Below are positions 11,042-20,885 of a stretch of DNA of 64,000 nt, piece by piece (the first letter of the stretch is position 1; every line of letters begins with the position of its first letter). Origin of the DNA: Mytilus edulis (taxonomy: Eukaryota; Mollusca; Bivalvia; Mytilida; Mytilidae); assembly GCF_963676685.1 (NCBI RefSeq), contig NC_092355.1, forward strand, positions 75,483,176-75,547,175, read 5' to 3'. The notes under the pieces are model-generated. The model was given only the letters and a program-made list of their open reading frames with translations, was not told where the DNA came from and ran no database searches. A program made the translations under genes and the position numbers.

Positions 11042-12388
11042 CTATGGTTTTGATTTGCTTTGAAATCTTTTTTCGTCTCTCTCATTGAGTCCATCAGGTT
11101 CAAGAGTTCGTAACTGGTGCATCCAAAATCTCTCTCTTTTTTGTCTTCCTTGTGTATCCCAATTTTGATTTTTCTCAATGATTTGAAATGTGATGTTTTC
11201 AAAATCATGTCCTGCTCTTAAAAGGTGTCTTGTAATTGGGCAGTTCCTTTCTTTTGTATAAAATGACCGATGGTTATTTAGTCGGATGTTAAATGGGGTT
11301 TCTGTTTCACCAACATATTGTAATTTGCAAGTTCCACACGTTAGAACATAAATGCAATTTTGCGTTTTGCAATTTGATGTTATAAATATGTTGTAATTTT
11401 TCTTTGTGACTGTGCTGATGAACTGGGTTTCTATATTGGCGACTTTGCAGCACTTACAATTGCCCCTTCCGCATTGTTTATAACCTCCAATTGTTGATAT
11501 CTCCCGTTTAGATACTTTGGATGATACTAGAATATCTTTGAGGTTTTTTGGTCTGCGGTAAGCCATAACGGGAGGTGATGGAAAAATCTCGCTTAAGGAA
11601 GGATCATTTTCAATAAGACGCCAGTGTTTGTGGACAATTGATGAAATATTTGTCAGATGAGGATGAAAGCTAATAACAAACGGGATTTTATTTGTCTGGG
11701 CCGTCTTTTCTTTGTATTCAAGTAGGTTTGTTCGTTCTTTTTCGTTTGCTTTTCCGAAAGCTTCTGAAATACTTTTGTTCTTATAACCTCTTGATTTGAG
11801 TTGCTGTCTGAGTTGCCCTAAACGATGGTTTAACTTTGATTCCGATGAACAAATCCGTTTTAACCTGATGGCTTGGCTGTACGGAATGCTCCGGGAGCAG
11901 TGTTTCGGGTGACAACTCTTCGGAGAGAGAAACTGGTGTTTATCAGTTTTTTTGGTGTGAAGGTCTGTTGTCATGACTCCGTTTTCTAAAGTTATGGTGG
12001 TGTCGAGAAACGCAATTTTCTCATTTGAAACTTCAGATGTGAACTTGATCGATTGATGAAAGTTGTTACAGAAATCGAGAAATTCTTGCAGGCGTTCTGC
12101 AGTTTCGTTCCATTTGATGTCGATGTCATCAATATAACGGAGCCAAGACAAGGGTTTGTATGGTACATTCGAAAGGATGCGTTCTTCGAGACTCCCCATG
12201 AAAATGTTGGCAAAAGAAGGTGCCATTTTGGTTCCCATACTGGTACCGTCAACCTGCAAGTAGTGCTGGTCGTTGAATACAAAATTGTTGTTTTCAAATA
12301 CTAGTCTCAGCAACTGAACCAGACAGTCTGTTGGGGGATGTTTATCCTTACGATTGTTCCATACAGGTATTTCATCAATTGTCCACAA
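11042..12388 (-). CDS. Penelope-like RT + GIY-YIG endonuclease, 5' truncated
   Basis: Encodes the C-terminal part of a Penelope-like polyprotein, which copies element RNA at a nick made by its own endonuclease. Residues 48-64 match RT motif (GTSMGTKMAPSFANIFM). The catalytic YIDD is at 85-88 and FLDT at 127-130. A Cys cluster CGRGNCKCC is at 306-314. A GIY-YIG nuclease covers about 345-375 (IYV 346-348, YVG 358-360, Arg369) and is followed by FWMHQLRTL near 421. The frame is open for 448 codons, but the first seven codons (12388-12368) come from the inverted right arm, so the true element starts at about 12367 and lacks the RT N-terminus. No start codon of its own is present. Confidence 0.9.
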   Translation of the reverse strand: MWTIDEIPVWNNRKDKHPPTDCLVQLLRLVFENNNFVFNDQHYLQVDGTSMGTKMAPSFANIFMGSLEERILSNVPYKPLSWLRYIDDIDIKWNETAERLQEFLDFCNNFHQSIKFTSEVSNEKIAFLDTTITLENGVMTTDLHTKKTDKHQFLSPKSCHPKHCSRSIPYSQAIRLKRICSSESKLNHRLGQLRQQLKSRGYKNKSISEAFGKANEKERTNLLEYKEKTAQTNKIPFVISFHPHLTNISSIVHKHWRLIENDPSLSEIFPSPPVMAYRRPKNLKDILVSSKVSKREISTIGGYKQCGRGNCKCCKVANIETQFISTVTKKNYNIFITSNCKTQNCIYVLTCGTCKLQYVGETETPFNIRLNNHRSFYTKERNCPITRHLLRAGHDFENITFQIIEKNQNWDTQGRQKRERFWMHQLRTLEPDGLNERDEKRFQSKSKP

Positions 12389-12974
12389 ACACTGGCGTCT
12401 TATTGAAAATGATCCTTCCTTAAGCGAGATTTTTCCATCACCTCCCGTTATGGCTTACCGCAGACCAAAAAACCTCAAAGATATTCTAGTATCATCCAAA
12501 GTATCTAAACGGGATATATCAACAATTGGAGGTTATAAACAATGCGGAAGGGGCAATTGTAAGTGCTGCAAAGTCGCCAATATAGAAACCCAGTTCATCA
12601 GCACAGTCACAAAGAAAAATTACAACATATTTATAACATCAAATTGCAAAACGCAAAATTGCATTTATGTTCTAACGTGTGGAACTTGCAAATTACAATA
12701 TGTTGGTGAAACAGAAACCCCATTTAACATCCGACTAAATAACCATCGGTCATTTTATACAAAAGAAAGGAACTGCCCAATTACAAGACACCTTTTAAGA
12801 GCAGGACATGATTTTGAAAACATCACATTTCAAATCATTGAGAAAAATCAAAATTGGGATACACAAGGAAGACAAAAAAGAGAGAGATTTTGGATGCACC
12901 AGTTACGAACTCTTGAACCTGATGGACTCAATGAGAGAGACGAAAAAAGATTTCAAAGCAAATCAAAACCATAG
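12354..12974 (+). pseudogene. Inverted truncated Penelope copy, Cys cluster and GIY-YIG only
   Basis: 206-codon open frame whose residues from about 6 onward are identical to residues 248-448 of the minus copy except Asp for Glu in SKRDIS/SKREIS. It holds the CGRGNCKCC cluster and a complete GIY-YIG domain but no RT. Its first few codons come from the spacer. The lack of stops reflects recency, not selection. It could give an endonuclease-only protein only if a promoter lies upstream, which I cannot show. Confidence 0.85.
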
Positions 12975-13181
12975 TTATCTTGAAATCATACAAATTAATT
13001 TATAAAAATTCATACAATTAATCGAACATCTATAAATGTGTTAAACTTTTATTCCAACTTCATGTAGTTGTAGCTACAAACATATTTTATGACCGAATTA
13101 ATATGTTACACCCATCCCTCAAATCTTGTATAGATTAAGCTACAAAAATATTTTTCTGTCATGCATCCGATTTCACCTTGA

Positions 13182-13235
13182 GAGATGCACACGCCTGATG
13201 AAGCTAATTTGTTTAGCGAAATATTGCGTATTTCT
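13182..13235 (+). ncRNA. Hammerhead-like motif in Penelope 3' region
   Basis: CTGATGA at 13195-13201 is followed by GCTAA/TTAGC (stem II), GAAA at 13217-13220 and a small hairpin-like stem III. Hammerhead motifs of this kind are known in Penelope-like elements. I could not pair a local stem I, so self-cleavage as a monomer is uncertain. A dimeric form is possible. Confidence 0.45.
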
Positions 13236-13297
13236 ATTTAACATCTAATAGAACTTTTTAATGTATCAATTAGTGTGTTTTAGTTATATTCTTAGAC

Positions 13298-13300
<3 letters not shown>

Positions 13301-13329
<29 letters not shown>
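13301..13329. repeat. (TA)n microsatellite
   Basis: Directly abuts the outer end of the right palindrome arm. Confidence 0.9.
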
Positions 13330-13332
<3 letters not shown>

Positions 13333-13947
13333 CTGAGTGAATGATAATGGACAAATAACTGGCCACTTCATTGATGAGTTTATCCGGACACACCTGTCTA
13401 TAAATGGACTGGTATTAAATAATTGAACCGGTTAAACCCCGCCCAGTCCAGTTTTACCGAAAATTCCTCACATATCAGGAGAATTTAGAACTTTTCCCGT
13501 AGTTGTTTTATGTCTATGGTACACAAGAGTAAGCGGTAAAACAATTTTGTTTTTTTGCACCTCAACATCAGTATTTATTTTGGTTAATTAAGAGAAACAA
13601 TATGAAAAAAAATAGTTAGTTCATTGTAGAAGAAAATTAAGACGGGTTAAAATAGAAAAATATTATGTAAGCTGATAAACTGCCCCTTACAACCAGCATG
13701 AATTTATAAGATGACAATACGAAAGCTCGAAATCAAGGCTTCAAATAAGGTAAAGTTACTTTAAGTCAGTCGACGGTTCTGCAGGCGTGTTCTAGTTTTG
13801 TGTATAGCAATGAATTACACAAATAATCCTAAGTATCGAAGGAACAACATGTTTATCCGAAATTGAGTTTTGTCTCAATAATTTTTAAAAGTTTCGTTCA
13901 CACATGGTCATACATGATTTGATCATCGTTCATATTACTGCTCTATG
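13330..13947. other. Intergenic DNA downstream of the receptor gene
   Basis: Lies 3' of the minus-strand gene and probably includes its 3' UTR. No clear AATAAA was seen close to the stop codon. Confidence 0.35.
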
Positions 13948-14270
13948 TTAAGTGTTCCTTTGACAATTTTGAAATGCTCTCCTATCGTCATCTGTTACAA
14001 TTGTGTTTTCTATTCCATAAACGAGGTCATCATATTCCGAATATCCTTTTAGAAATGTTAGAAATTTGATATAACCGTTTTCGTCTCCAGATAAAAGTTC
14101 TCCCATTAAGATCCTATTCTTTTCTTTTTGTAATCGTTCAATTTCTATCGAATCGCCTTCCGTTTCATTCAACAAATTATCAGATACATCTTGATCTACC
14201 AATAATTGTACTGTTGTGTTGTTATCTGTTGAACGATCGCCATATAAAACATCATTCCACTCTAACAATC
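13948..14270 (-). CDS. Receptor gene exon 7 (cytoplasmic tail, stop)
   Basis: Acceptor 'atatttgtag' precedes GA-TTG-TTA-GAG and takes a leftover G from exon 6 (phase 1). It encodes about 107 residues starting GLLEWNDVLYGDRS, with an acidic middle and an amphipathic end (RILMGELL, YIKFLTFLKGYSEYDDL). That end resembles the last helices of a CARD or death-fold, but this is only a suggestion. It ends in a stop at 13948-13950. Confidence 0.75.
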
Positions 14271-15514
14271 CTACAAATATTTACAATGTTATTTTATCAA
14301 ATTCCTTACAAGTTCAGTATCAAATGAAATAAAAGTACTACAAAAAACATGAAATAATATGAATACATGACCCAAATTAATGCAGTTACAAAAAAATGTA
14401 AATAAATCGAGAAAAATTGAGAGATCATTTCTCCTCATTTTGTAACACTCGTACAGACTCAGAATACTTAATAAGTTTAACAGTTTAAAAAAAGATATAC
14501 AATGCTTAGAGCGATTTAAATAAACTTCATTTATAAAAGTCAATTATATCCGATGTCATTGCAAACGAAGTAATGATCTAGGATGTTGGTGTGAGGGTTA
14601 TAGAGCGTTGACAAGGTAATTGTCTCTTGCAACAGCCAATCAACATGTCCTCCTTCTTTTTAAATATATCGAAGCTGTTTTATGGAAGGGTCATTACATA
14701 GTGAGAACACGCGTGACGTTTGAGCAGAAATGTAAAAGCCATATAGTGGAGCAGATGGTATGGTATTGCTTACACATAGAAAGATTACAACTGGAAATTT
14801 AAAACATCAGCTTTGTGATTGATTTTATTTTAAACTCCCTGATAACGTAGTGAGAAAGAAATCATATGGATTGAGTATGATCAGGGTAGTTTTTTGCAAG
14901 ATCTGTTCACCTGTTTATCAATAGCATAACATTTTATTGTTATCGAACATTATATGTGTATTGAGAATATACATACCAATTACCGCTAAAACAGAGATCA
15001 TAACAATTATTAATGCTTTGCTGAAGTAAACACATGTTAAGCTATATGTTCTTCCTGTAACGAGAAAGATTTCTGCTCAAATGTTTTCAATACACGATCG
15101 CGATACTGTTTTTCTGTAACAGAAATAACCTAATATATATATATATGTGTGTAGGACTCTAAAGTGCGATGGTACTCTAAAGTGCGATGGTCACGCTAAA
15201 GTGCGATGATCTACGCTCAAGTACGATGGTGTCTCGTGCTAAAGTGCGATGGTTGTTTGTTTTCTAATTTGCGATGGAAAAAAAGAGACAGGTTCAAGGG
15301 CACTAATGTTAAAAACAAGTCTTTTTGCAAAATCTAGTTTGCTATGATAAAACATATAATGCGATAGGCTTTTACTTTACCGGTAGTCTTATGTGACTGT
15401 TTCTAAATTTAGAAGACTGACCTAGTAATAATTGCTAAAAGTATTATTTAGGTGTCACAAAATACTATATTTCCTTTAAATGAATTTTTAATAGTTCGGC
15501 CGTATTGGATTGAT

Positions 15515-15580
15515 TGTTGGTTGCCGTTCAGTGGCAAATGTTTCATGCATGTTCAGGACGAGGGACATATTGGATGTCTT
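15515..15580 (+). repeat. Short dispersed motif (cagtggcaaatgtttca)
   Basis: 'ggttgccgttcagtggcaaa' then 'gcatgttcaggacgag'. The reverse complement recurs at 62645-62695 and 63755-63805. Confidence 0.6.
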
Positions 15581-15657
15581 TTGCCGTTTACACAGCCTAT
15601 TAATGTAAATACATCCCCTTAAAGTTGTCAGGTGCAAATACAAAATTCAGTCATTTT

Positions 15658-15842
15658 AGTATGGCGTTCATTATCACTGAACTAGTATATATATTTGTTT
15701 AGGGGCCAGCTGAAGGACGCCTCCGGGTGCGGGAATTTCTCGCTACATTGAAGACCTGTTGGTGACCTTCTGCTGTTGTTTTTTATTTGGTCGAGTTGTT
15801 GTCTCTTTGACACATTCCCCATTTCCATTCTCAATTTTATTG
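15658..15842 (+). repeat. Family B 3' end, nested
   Basis: Almost identical to 6696-6880, including 'aggacgcctccgggtgcggg'. It lies inside the 15150-16306 TIR element, so it was inserted later or carried within it. Confidence 0.85.
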
Positions 15843-16639
15843 TCGGGATAAATACAATTTATTTGAACAAGCTTTAATTTGAATGCGAGATGACGGGGTT
15901 GTAGTTTGAACTTTCCCCTTTTCGTGGCGGGTATTAATACATGTTATATCTTACTTTACAATGTACACATGCTGTTTTTATGGACAATTTATGATTTACG
16001 CTTGAAAATGTGTATCTTTATTTTACTTACGTTTATACTCCTAAATAAAATCGACAATGTTTTAACGTAAACGTAAACATTTATATCTGATCTGTTCGCT
16101 TCAATTATTTATTTCATCTTACGGCATGTTCATTTTTTGGTTTGTATAAACGACTGTTAACGTCATTATCCAACCACGTTTCGTATGTCTATACTTTCGG
16201 GGACCATCGCGTTTTAGCGTATGGAGGCATCGGACTTTAGCGTGAACCATCGCACTTTAGTGTGACCATCGTACTTAGCGTCCACAACGCACTTTAGAGT
16301 CCTACATATATAACGATATATGCGCTAACATTTGGTCATATTATCAATGTACATGAACACATATATGATATCATGTTTGTATTAGAGACAAGAATCCAAT
16401 GTCTGGCAAACTTTTGACAACACAACTGTCGGTTCACTTATAATGTTTTCGTAGCTTTGTAATGAATTTGGCCTTTTAACATGAAAACTTTTGATTCGAG
16501 CATCAATGATAGGTCTTGTATGGTTGACGTTCCATTCATCCGGTGTTATCAATAATATTTGTATATACCTACTATCTCTGTGTATTTTATATTGAAATGA
16601 TTACAGGATATATCAGATAATGTAATTCTGGCTTTCACC

Positions 16640-16910
16640 TGTCATTAGTCAGGAATCTGTCGTTTGTTGATGTGGTTCATAAGTGTTTCTCGTGTCTCGG
16701 TTTTTAAAAAATACTAGTATATTAGACCGTTTGTATTTCCGTTTAAATGGTTTCACATTAGTAATTTTAGGGGATCTTTATAACTTGCTGTTCAGTGTAA
16801 GCCAATGCTCGTTGTTCTTTGACCTATATAATGTTTTATTTCTATAAATTGTGACTTGGATAGAGAATTGGCACATTGACACTCATACCACATCTTCTAT
16901 ATCTATTAAA
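16640..16910 (+). repeat. Repeat family C
   Basis: Shares 'ttagaccgtttgtatttccg', the 'ctttataacttgctgttc' region and the 3' end 'ccacatcttctatatctatt' with 20575-20885 and 41785-42085. Dispersed non-coding repeat, probably a SINE or retroelement tail. Confidence 0.75.
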
Positions 16911-17203
16911 CTAAGTATGTTGGACACAGGTGAGAACAACTGACCAACTCTCTTTTTTTTAAGATTATTTGTCGATCTATGACTGAATTTTGGTCTTTAA
17001 AATGCTAATCAAAATATTTCCGATTATTAAATTTCCCTACTATCAATGATAACAACATCTATGGATCATGTTAGTTTTGTTTGATACAAAGCATGCAACA
17101 TTGAGTAGTATAACCCTACTATGAAATTCTTTTTTTCTCTTGTTAAATTTTATTAGAATGTTTATTGTAATTGGCCAAGGACATAAATGAGATAGTTACT
17201 TAC

Positions 17204-17274
17204 CTTCACAATAACTACTTATACCGTCGGTAAATCTGTCTACTGATGTTGAGGACTCATTCTTTTGTGTTGAC
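17204..17274 (-). CDS. Receptor gene exon 6 (juxtamembrane)
   Basis: Acceptor 'ttccacag' and strong donor GTGAAG/gtaagt. 71 nt, open as STQKNESSTSVDRFTDGISS.. when two bases are carried in, and it leaves one base that fits exon 7. Exon 5 read in its hydrophobic frame leaves only one base. An internal acceptor before 17242 (39-nt exon) would restore the frame. Confidence 0.7.
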
Positions 17275-17563
17275 CTGTGGAAAGTTATTTTCGAAAAATT
17301 CACTCATCTTAATAGAAAATAAATGTAAAAACTTTAACTGATTATACAGAAAACAGCAAACCTAACCTAATAATTGTGGTTTGCATGTCTTGGCCTTTTC
17401 ATAGCCAACAACACTTTTTTGGTTATTAAGTTGTTTAAAGGAATTGAAAAACGATTCTTATGGTGTGAAAAAAAATTCCATTCATTAAAAATAGTAAGCA
17501 TGCAACTGTAATATTGAATGGTTTTACTAATTATTTTTTTTATCATATAAACAATAAACTTAC

Positions 17564-17630
17564 GGTCTGATAACAATTTTTGGACAAGATACATTCCGAA
17601 CAGCAGAACCAATAAAAGGACAGAGTGTAT
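17564..17630 (-). CDS. Receptor gene exon 5 (putative transmembrane helix)
   Basis: Acceptor 'gcacttacag', donor GACC/gtaagt, 67 nt. In frame with exon 4 it reads VLLLVLLFGMYLVQKLLSD after IHS: a hydrophobic helix followed by basic and charged residues, as in a type I receptor. A second frame (DTLCPFIGSAV...), used if exon 4 is skipped, is also open and joins exon 6 in phase. Confidence 0.65.
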
Positions 17631-17927
17631 CTGTAAGTGCAAAAAACAATGAAAGAATTTAATAGGATTGAAAAGCATTATGAAAATAACGTAATATATA
17701 ATATACATTTTGAAGATTGTCATGTAAATTGACATTATCATAAGTCAAATCGAATTAGAAAAAACTTGCGTTTATTGCTGTTACATGTAATAGAGGGATT
17801 GTGTGCCTTGACATTTAGGTTTAAAACCTTCTTTATACTTACATTTCGTAGCAGATACACTAATAATGTGGATAAAATATGTAAGTTGAATTAACTAAGA
17901 AATGCGATAAAAGTAAAATAACAAAAA

Positions 17928-18060
17928 AATGAACTCCGAGGAAAAATTAAGTCCCACAATCAAATGACAAAATCAAAAGCTCAAACACATCAAACAGATA
18001 CAAATGGACAACTGACATATTTCTGACAGGAATTTTCGTATGTCGAAAATTATGGTTAAA
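17928..18060 (-). repeat. Reversed RT-family A 3' tail in intron 4
   Basis: 'gaactccgaggaaaaatta' through 'cgaaaattatgg' matches the reverse complement of the tail at 20070-20200. Confidence 0.65.
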
Positions 18061-18200
18061 CGTAACTAATTTAGATTTTACAACTTAATTGAATTCATAG
18101 TTTAAATTCGCATTTTAAGAGGAAAAAATCCATTTGATTTACAATGATAGAAACTGAAACCAAATTGAAGATACGTATTATCATCCTTTATTATCAATAC

Positions 18201-18283
18201 AGATTTTTCAGTAGTATAAAGGACAAATTGATCAAATTGATCTCCATAGTTACAAGATAATTTGTGACAGTGGCAGTCTTCCT
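18201..18283 (-). CDS. Receptor gene exon 4 (second EDC.CHKLSCN unit)
   Basis: Acceptor 'ctactctcag', weak donor TCT/gtattg, 83 nt. Takes one base from exon 3 and reads EEDCHCHKLSCNYGDQFDQF then VLYTTEKS. It repeats the end of exon 3 (EDCTCHKLSCN), suggesting an exon-scale duplication. 83 nt is not a multiple of three, so skipping it changes the frame of exon 5. Confidence 0.6.
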
Positions 18284-18325
18284 CTGAGAGTAGATATTAA
18301 CGTAAAGTTGAATATGAACATTTAC

Positions 18326-18452
18326 CTTTATCATTACAAGATAGCTTATGACAAGTGCAATCTTCTTTTGATGGCATACAGTAACAGTTGTGCTCTGGCT
18401 TGATAACAAATATGTACCCTTGTGAAGAATCACATCCACATGTTGTATCATT
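18326..18452 (-). CDS. Receptor gene exon 3, 3' part (after insertion)
   Basis: Reads NDTTCGCDSSQGYIFVIKPE then a Cys-rich stretch ending CHKLSCNDK, donor AAAG/gtaaat. There is no acceptor AG next to its 5' edge; instead it abuts the RT element at about 18453. It continues in frame from VIK at 20222 if the element is removed, so I read it as the second half of one exon. Confidence 0.7.
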
Positions 18453-20226
18453 CCCCATGTGAAATTGAAAAATCGCCTTAAAGAAATAATCCACAATGCC
18501 TTTCAACATAAAAATGGTAGCATACGCTATAAATTTATTACTTTGGGATTTCATAAGGCATATTTCGCAAATAGTGACAAACAAAAAGGTAAGATATGCT
18601 ACACAGAAGAACAAGTGGTCAGTATGCTGGAGTTTCTTATCGACAACATATTTGTTGAGTTTGGAGGTAGACTTTTCCAACAAATTGTCGGCATTCCTAT
18701 GGGAACAAACTGTGCGCCTCTTCTTGCCGACCTCTTCTTATTTTCATATGAATCGGAGTTCCTCCAGACACTTGTAAAAAACAAGAGAATCAAAGAAGCC
18801 AGATTATTTAATTTCACTTTCAGATATATTGATGATGTTCTTTCCATAAACAATCCGAACTTTTCTGATTGGGTTCCATTAATATATCCCCCAGAACTAG
18901 AGATTAAAGAAACAACAGACACGGCTTCCTCCGCCTCATTTTTAGACTTATATCTCGAATTTGACTTACACAGTCATCTCAGTACCAGAATCTATGACAA
19001 ACGAGACGATTTTAATTTTGAAATCATAAATTTCCCCCACCTTAGTAGCAATATACCAACTTCACCTGCATATGGGATATATATTTCCCAACTTATTCGA
19101 TATTCAAGAGCTTGCAGCTCCTACTCAGACTTTGTAATACGTCATCAGTGTCTGAGTAGAAAGTTGATGAAACAGGGGTATGTCAAAGAACGTCTCGTTC
19201 TTTTTCTAAAAAAGTTCATCGGAAGGTACCAAGACCTTGTTGATAAATATTCCGTATCAACTTCTCAAATAATACACGATGGTCTTGATGTATAGATTCT
19301 TCGTACTGATGTTGTTTATCATCTTAACAACGTGTTTTATAGTTCTTTCATTTGTCTTTGTTCTGTTATTAATATTACTTTTACTGTCAAATGGTTTCAT
19401 GTGATATCCGTTTCACGTGGCTCGGTACTTATACATCTCGTCAATGTGTTTGTATTGGCTTTCATTTTTTTGTGGTTTGTTTTGTATTTGCGACTTTTTG
19501 TATTTCTTTTGTTCTTATAACGTGACTCTGTACTTTAAAAGATCCCGTCAGTATGATATTGTTCTATTATATGTCATTATGATATATTTCTATTATGAAT
19601 TACAATATACGTTGAACCACAAACGTCAAAATCATTCAATCGCGTAGTGGTATTAACTATTTTTGGATTCTTATAAATTCTATATATAACTTTTGGACTA
19701 GTTTAAATCTCGGTCTATTTCCTAAATTTATTCTTACATACTTTTGATTTTTTAACCCTGTATGCTAACATTCCCATGAAAATTTTAAAATTGTTTGTAC
19801 GCACATTGAACGACAAATTTATGTGACGTATAAAATTTTCTGACGTCAGACACTCAATAAATGTGTTCGTAGATAGTAGATGTTTTTGTGTTCTGTTAAA
19901 TTGTTCCTTTTAAAATTGTTAAACGATGATGACTGATGTACCCATATTTTGACTATTATATTTATTGTGTCTGTTTATTTAACGCATCAATGTAAAAATA
20001 TCGGAAATTGATGAGACTGTCATTACAAAAGTGAGAGGGTTAGCGCTATAGAACCAGGTTTAATCCACCATTTTCTACATTTGAAAATGCCTGTACCAAG
20101 TCAGGAATATGACAGTTCTTGTCCATTCGTTTTTGATGCGTTTTGTTATTTGATTTTGCCATGTGATTATGGACTTTCCCAATTGATCTTCCTCTAAGTT
20201 CAGTATTTTTGTGATTTTACTTTTTA
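18453..20226 (+). mobile_element. 5'-truncated RT-family A retroelement inserted in an exon
   Basis: Contains the RT frame 18459-19295, a 3' UTR and a tail ending 'cagtatttttgtgatttta'. The same tail order recurs at 21072-21995, showing that body and tail are one element. Both edges lie inside Cys-rich coding sequence on the other strand. Truncation at the 5' end is typical of target-primed insertion. A clear target-site duplication was not found. Confidence 0.75.
18459..19295 (+). CDS. Penelope-like reverse transcriptase, family A, N-terminally truncated
   Basis: 278-codon frame with the RT motifs GIPMGTNCAPLLADLFL (78-94) and YIDDVLSINN (123-132), then SASFLDLYL and SSNIPTSPAYGIYISQLIRY. 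These match an RT widespread in bivalve genomes and nearest to Penelope-like enzymes. No GIY-YIG or other endonuclease follows before the stop. The RT N-terminus is missing because the copy is 5' truncated at KLKNRLKEII; the ATG used is only the first available. It overlaps the interrupted exon of the receptor gene on the opposite strand. Catalytic residues are intact but the fragment is unlikely to be autonomous. Confidence 0.85.
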   Translation: MKLKNRLKEIIHNAFQHKNGSIRYKFITLGFHKAYFANSDKQKGKICYTEEQVVSMLEFLIDNIFVEFGGRLFQQIVGIPMGTNCAPLLADLFLFSYESEFLQTLVKNKRIKEARLFNFTFRYIDDVLSINNPNFSDWVPLIYPPELEIKETTDTASSASFLDLYLEFDLHSHLSTRIYDKRDDFNFEIINFPHLSSNIPTSPAYGIYISQLIRYSRACSSYSDFVIRHQCLSRKLMKQGYVKERLVLFLKKFIGRYQDLVDKYSVSTSQIIHDGLDV

Positions 20227-20385
20227 TCACACTTCCTTCACGGTGGACGATTTGACCCTCTTCATTACAAAATGACTTTTGATACACACACTTATTGTTA
20301 CCATCAGTTGAAAATGGGAAAGGCTGATATCGTTTGTAGCTGCATCCTGCTTTGTTGAAATATGGTTCGAATATAAGTTTGCTGC
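20222..20385 (-). CDS. Receptor gene exon 3, 5' part
   Basis: Acceptor 'tttcaattatag'. Takes G from exon 2 and reads GSKLIFEPYFNKAGCSYKRY, then CVYQKSFCNEEGQ and VHREGSVIK. The frame then enters the reversed RT element. Two cysteine pairs fit a receptor ectodomain. Confidence 0.75.
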
Positions 20386-20574
20386 CTATAATTGAAATAA
20401 CAGTAATTTGATATAGACCAATTGCATTATAAAATAGTTTAAAATAACAAAAAGAGAAACGTGCTTTTCATATACTTTTTTGATTGAGTCTGGCAATTGA
20501 TATTTTATCGTGTATTTTTCTATGTTGTTATGCTATTGTTTCAGAAAAAGAGAGAAGGTTTGGTACCATTAACA

Positions 20575-20885
20575 CGTTTAATCCCGCTGCAAATGGTTGC
20601 ACCTATCCTAAGTCAGGAATCTGATGTACAGTAGTTGTCGTTTGTTTATGTAATTTATACGTGTTTCTCGTTTCTCGTTTTTTTATATAGATTAGACCGT
20701 TGGTTTTCCCGTTTGAATGGTTTTACACTAGTAATTTTGTGGCCCTTTATAGCTTGTTGTTCGGTGTGAGCCAAGGCTCCGTGTTGAAGGCCGTACATTG
20801 ACCTTTAATGGTTTACTTTTTTAAATTGTTATTTGGATGGAGAGTTGTCTCATTGGCACTCACACCACACCTTCCTATATCTATT
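20575..20885 (+). repeat. Repeat family C in intron 2
   Basis: Contains 'cgttggttttcccgtttgaa', 'gtgagccaaggctccgtgt' and 'cacaccttcctatatctat'. Best-preserved copy in the window. Confidence 0.8.

Larger units (their letters stand above)
10711..13305. mobile_element. Penelope-like element in palindromic arrangement
   Basis: The left arm 10711-11648 and the right arm 12368-13305 are reverse complements. Every paired position I checked sums to 24016, so the arms (938 bp) have no net indel, and I saw one substitution (Glu/Asp codon). The 719-bp spacer carries the RT domain of the minus copy. Both arms end outward in TA-rich DNA and (TA)n. A minus-strand 5'-truncated copy is thus fused head to head with a shorter, inverted 5'-truncated copy. 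Inverted partial copies are known for Penelope-like elements. The arm identity implies a recent event. Confidence 0.85.
15150..16306. mobile_element. TIR element with subterminal arrays of ctaaagtgcgatgg
   Basis: The terminal 19 bp TGTAGGACTCTAAAGTGCG is inverted at 16288-16306. Inside the left end are five more or less exact copies of 'ctaaagtgcgatgg' (about 15158, 15176, 15195, 15215, 15238) and a weak sixth near 15264. The right end has five in reverse (about 16201-16300). There is no transposase frame, and family B DNA is nested inside. Non-autonomous DNA transposon in an intron of the receptor gene. Clustered subterminal motifs are typical transposase binding arrays. Confidence 0.75.

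Noticed and set aside
11011..11208. 65-codon frames at 11011-11208 (-) and 12808-13005 (+)
   Set aside because: They are identical shadow frames of the Penelope GIY-YIG coding region in the two palindrome arms.
17367..17741. 124-codon minus frame
   Set aside because: It is read-through of the receptor membrane exon into its introns; only the 67-nt exon core has splice sites and sensible sequence.
17840..17880. Possible 17-nt microexon with a strong gtaagt donor in receptor intron 4
   Set aside because: It fits phase only with an alternative exon 4 donor; too speculative without transcripts.
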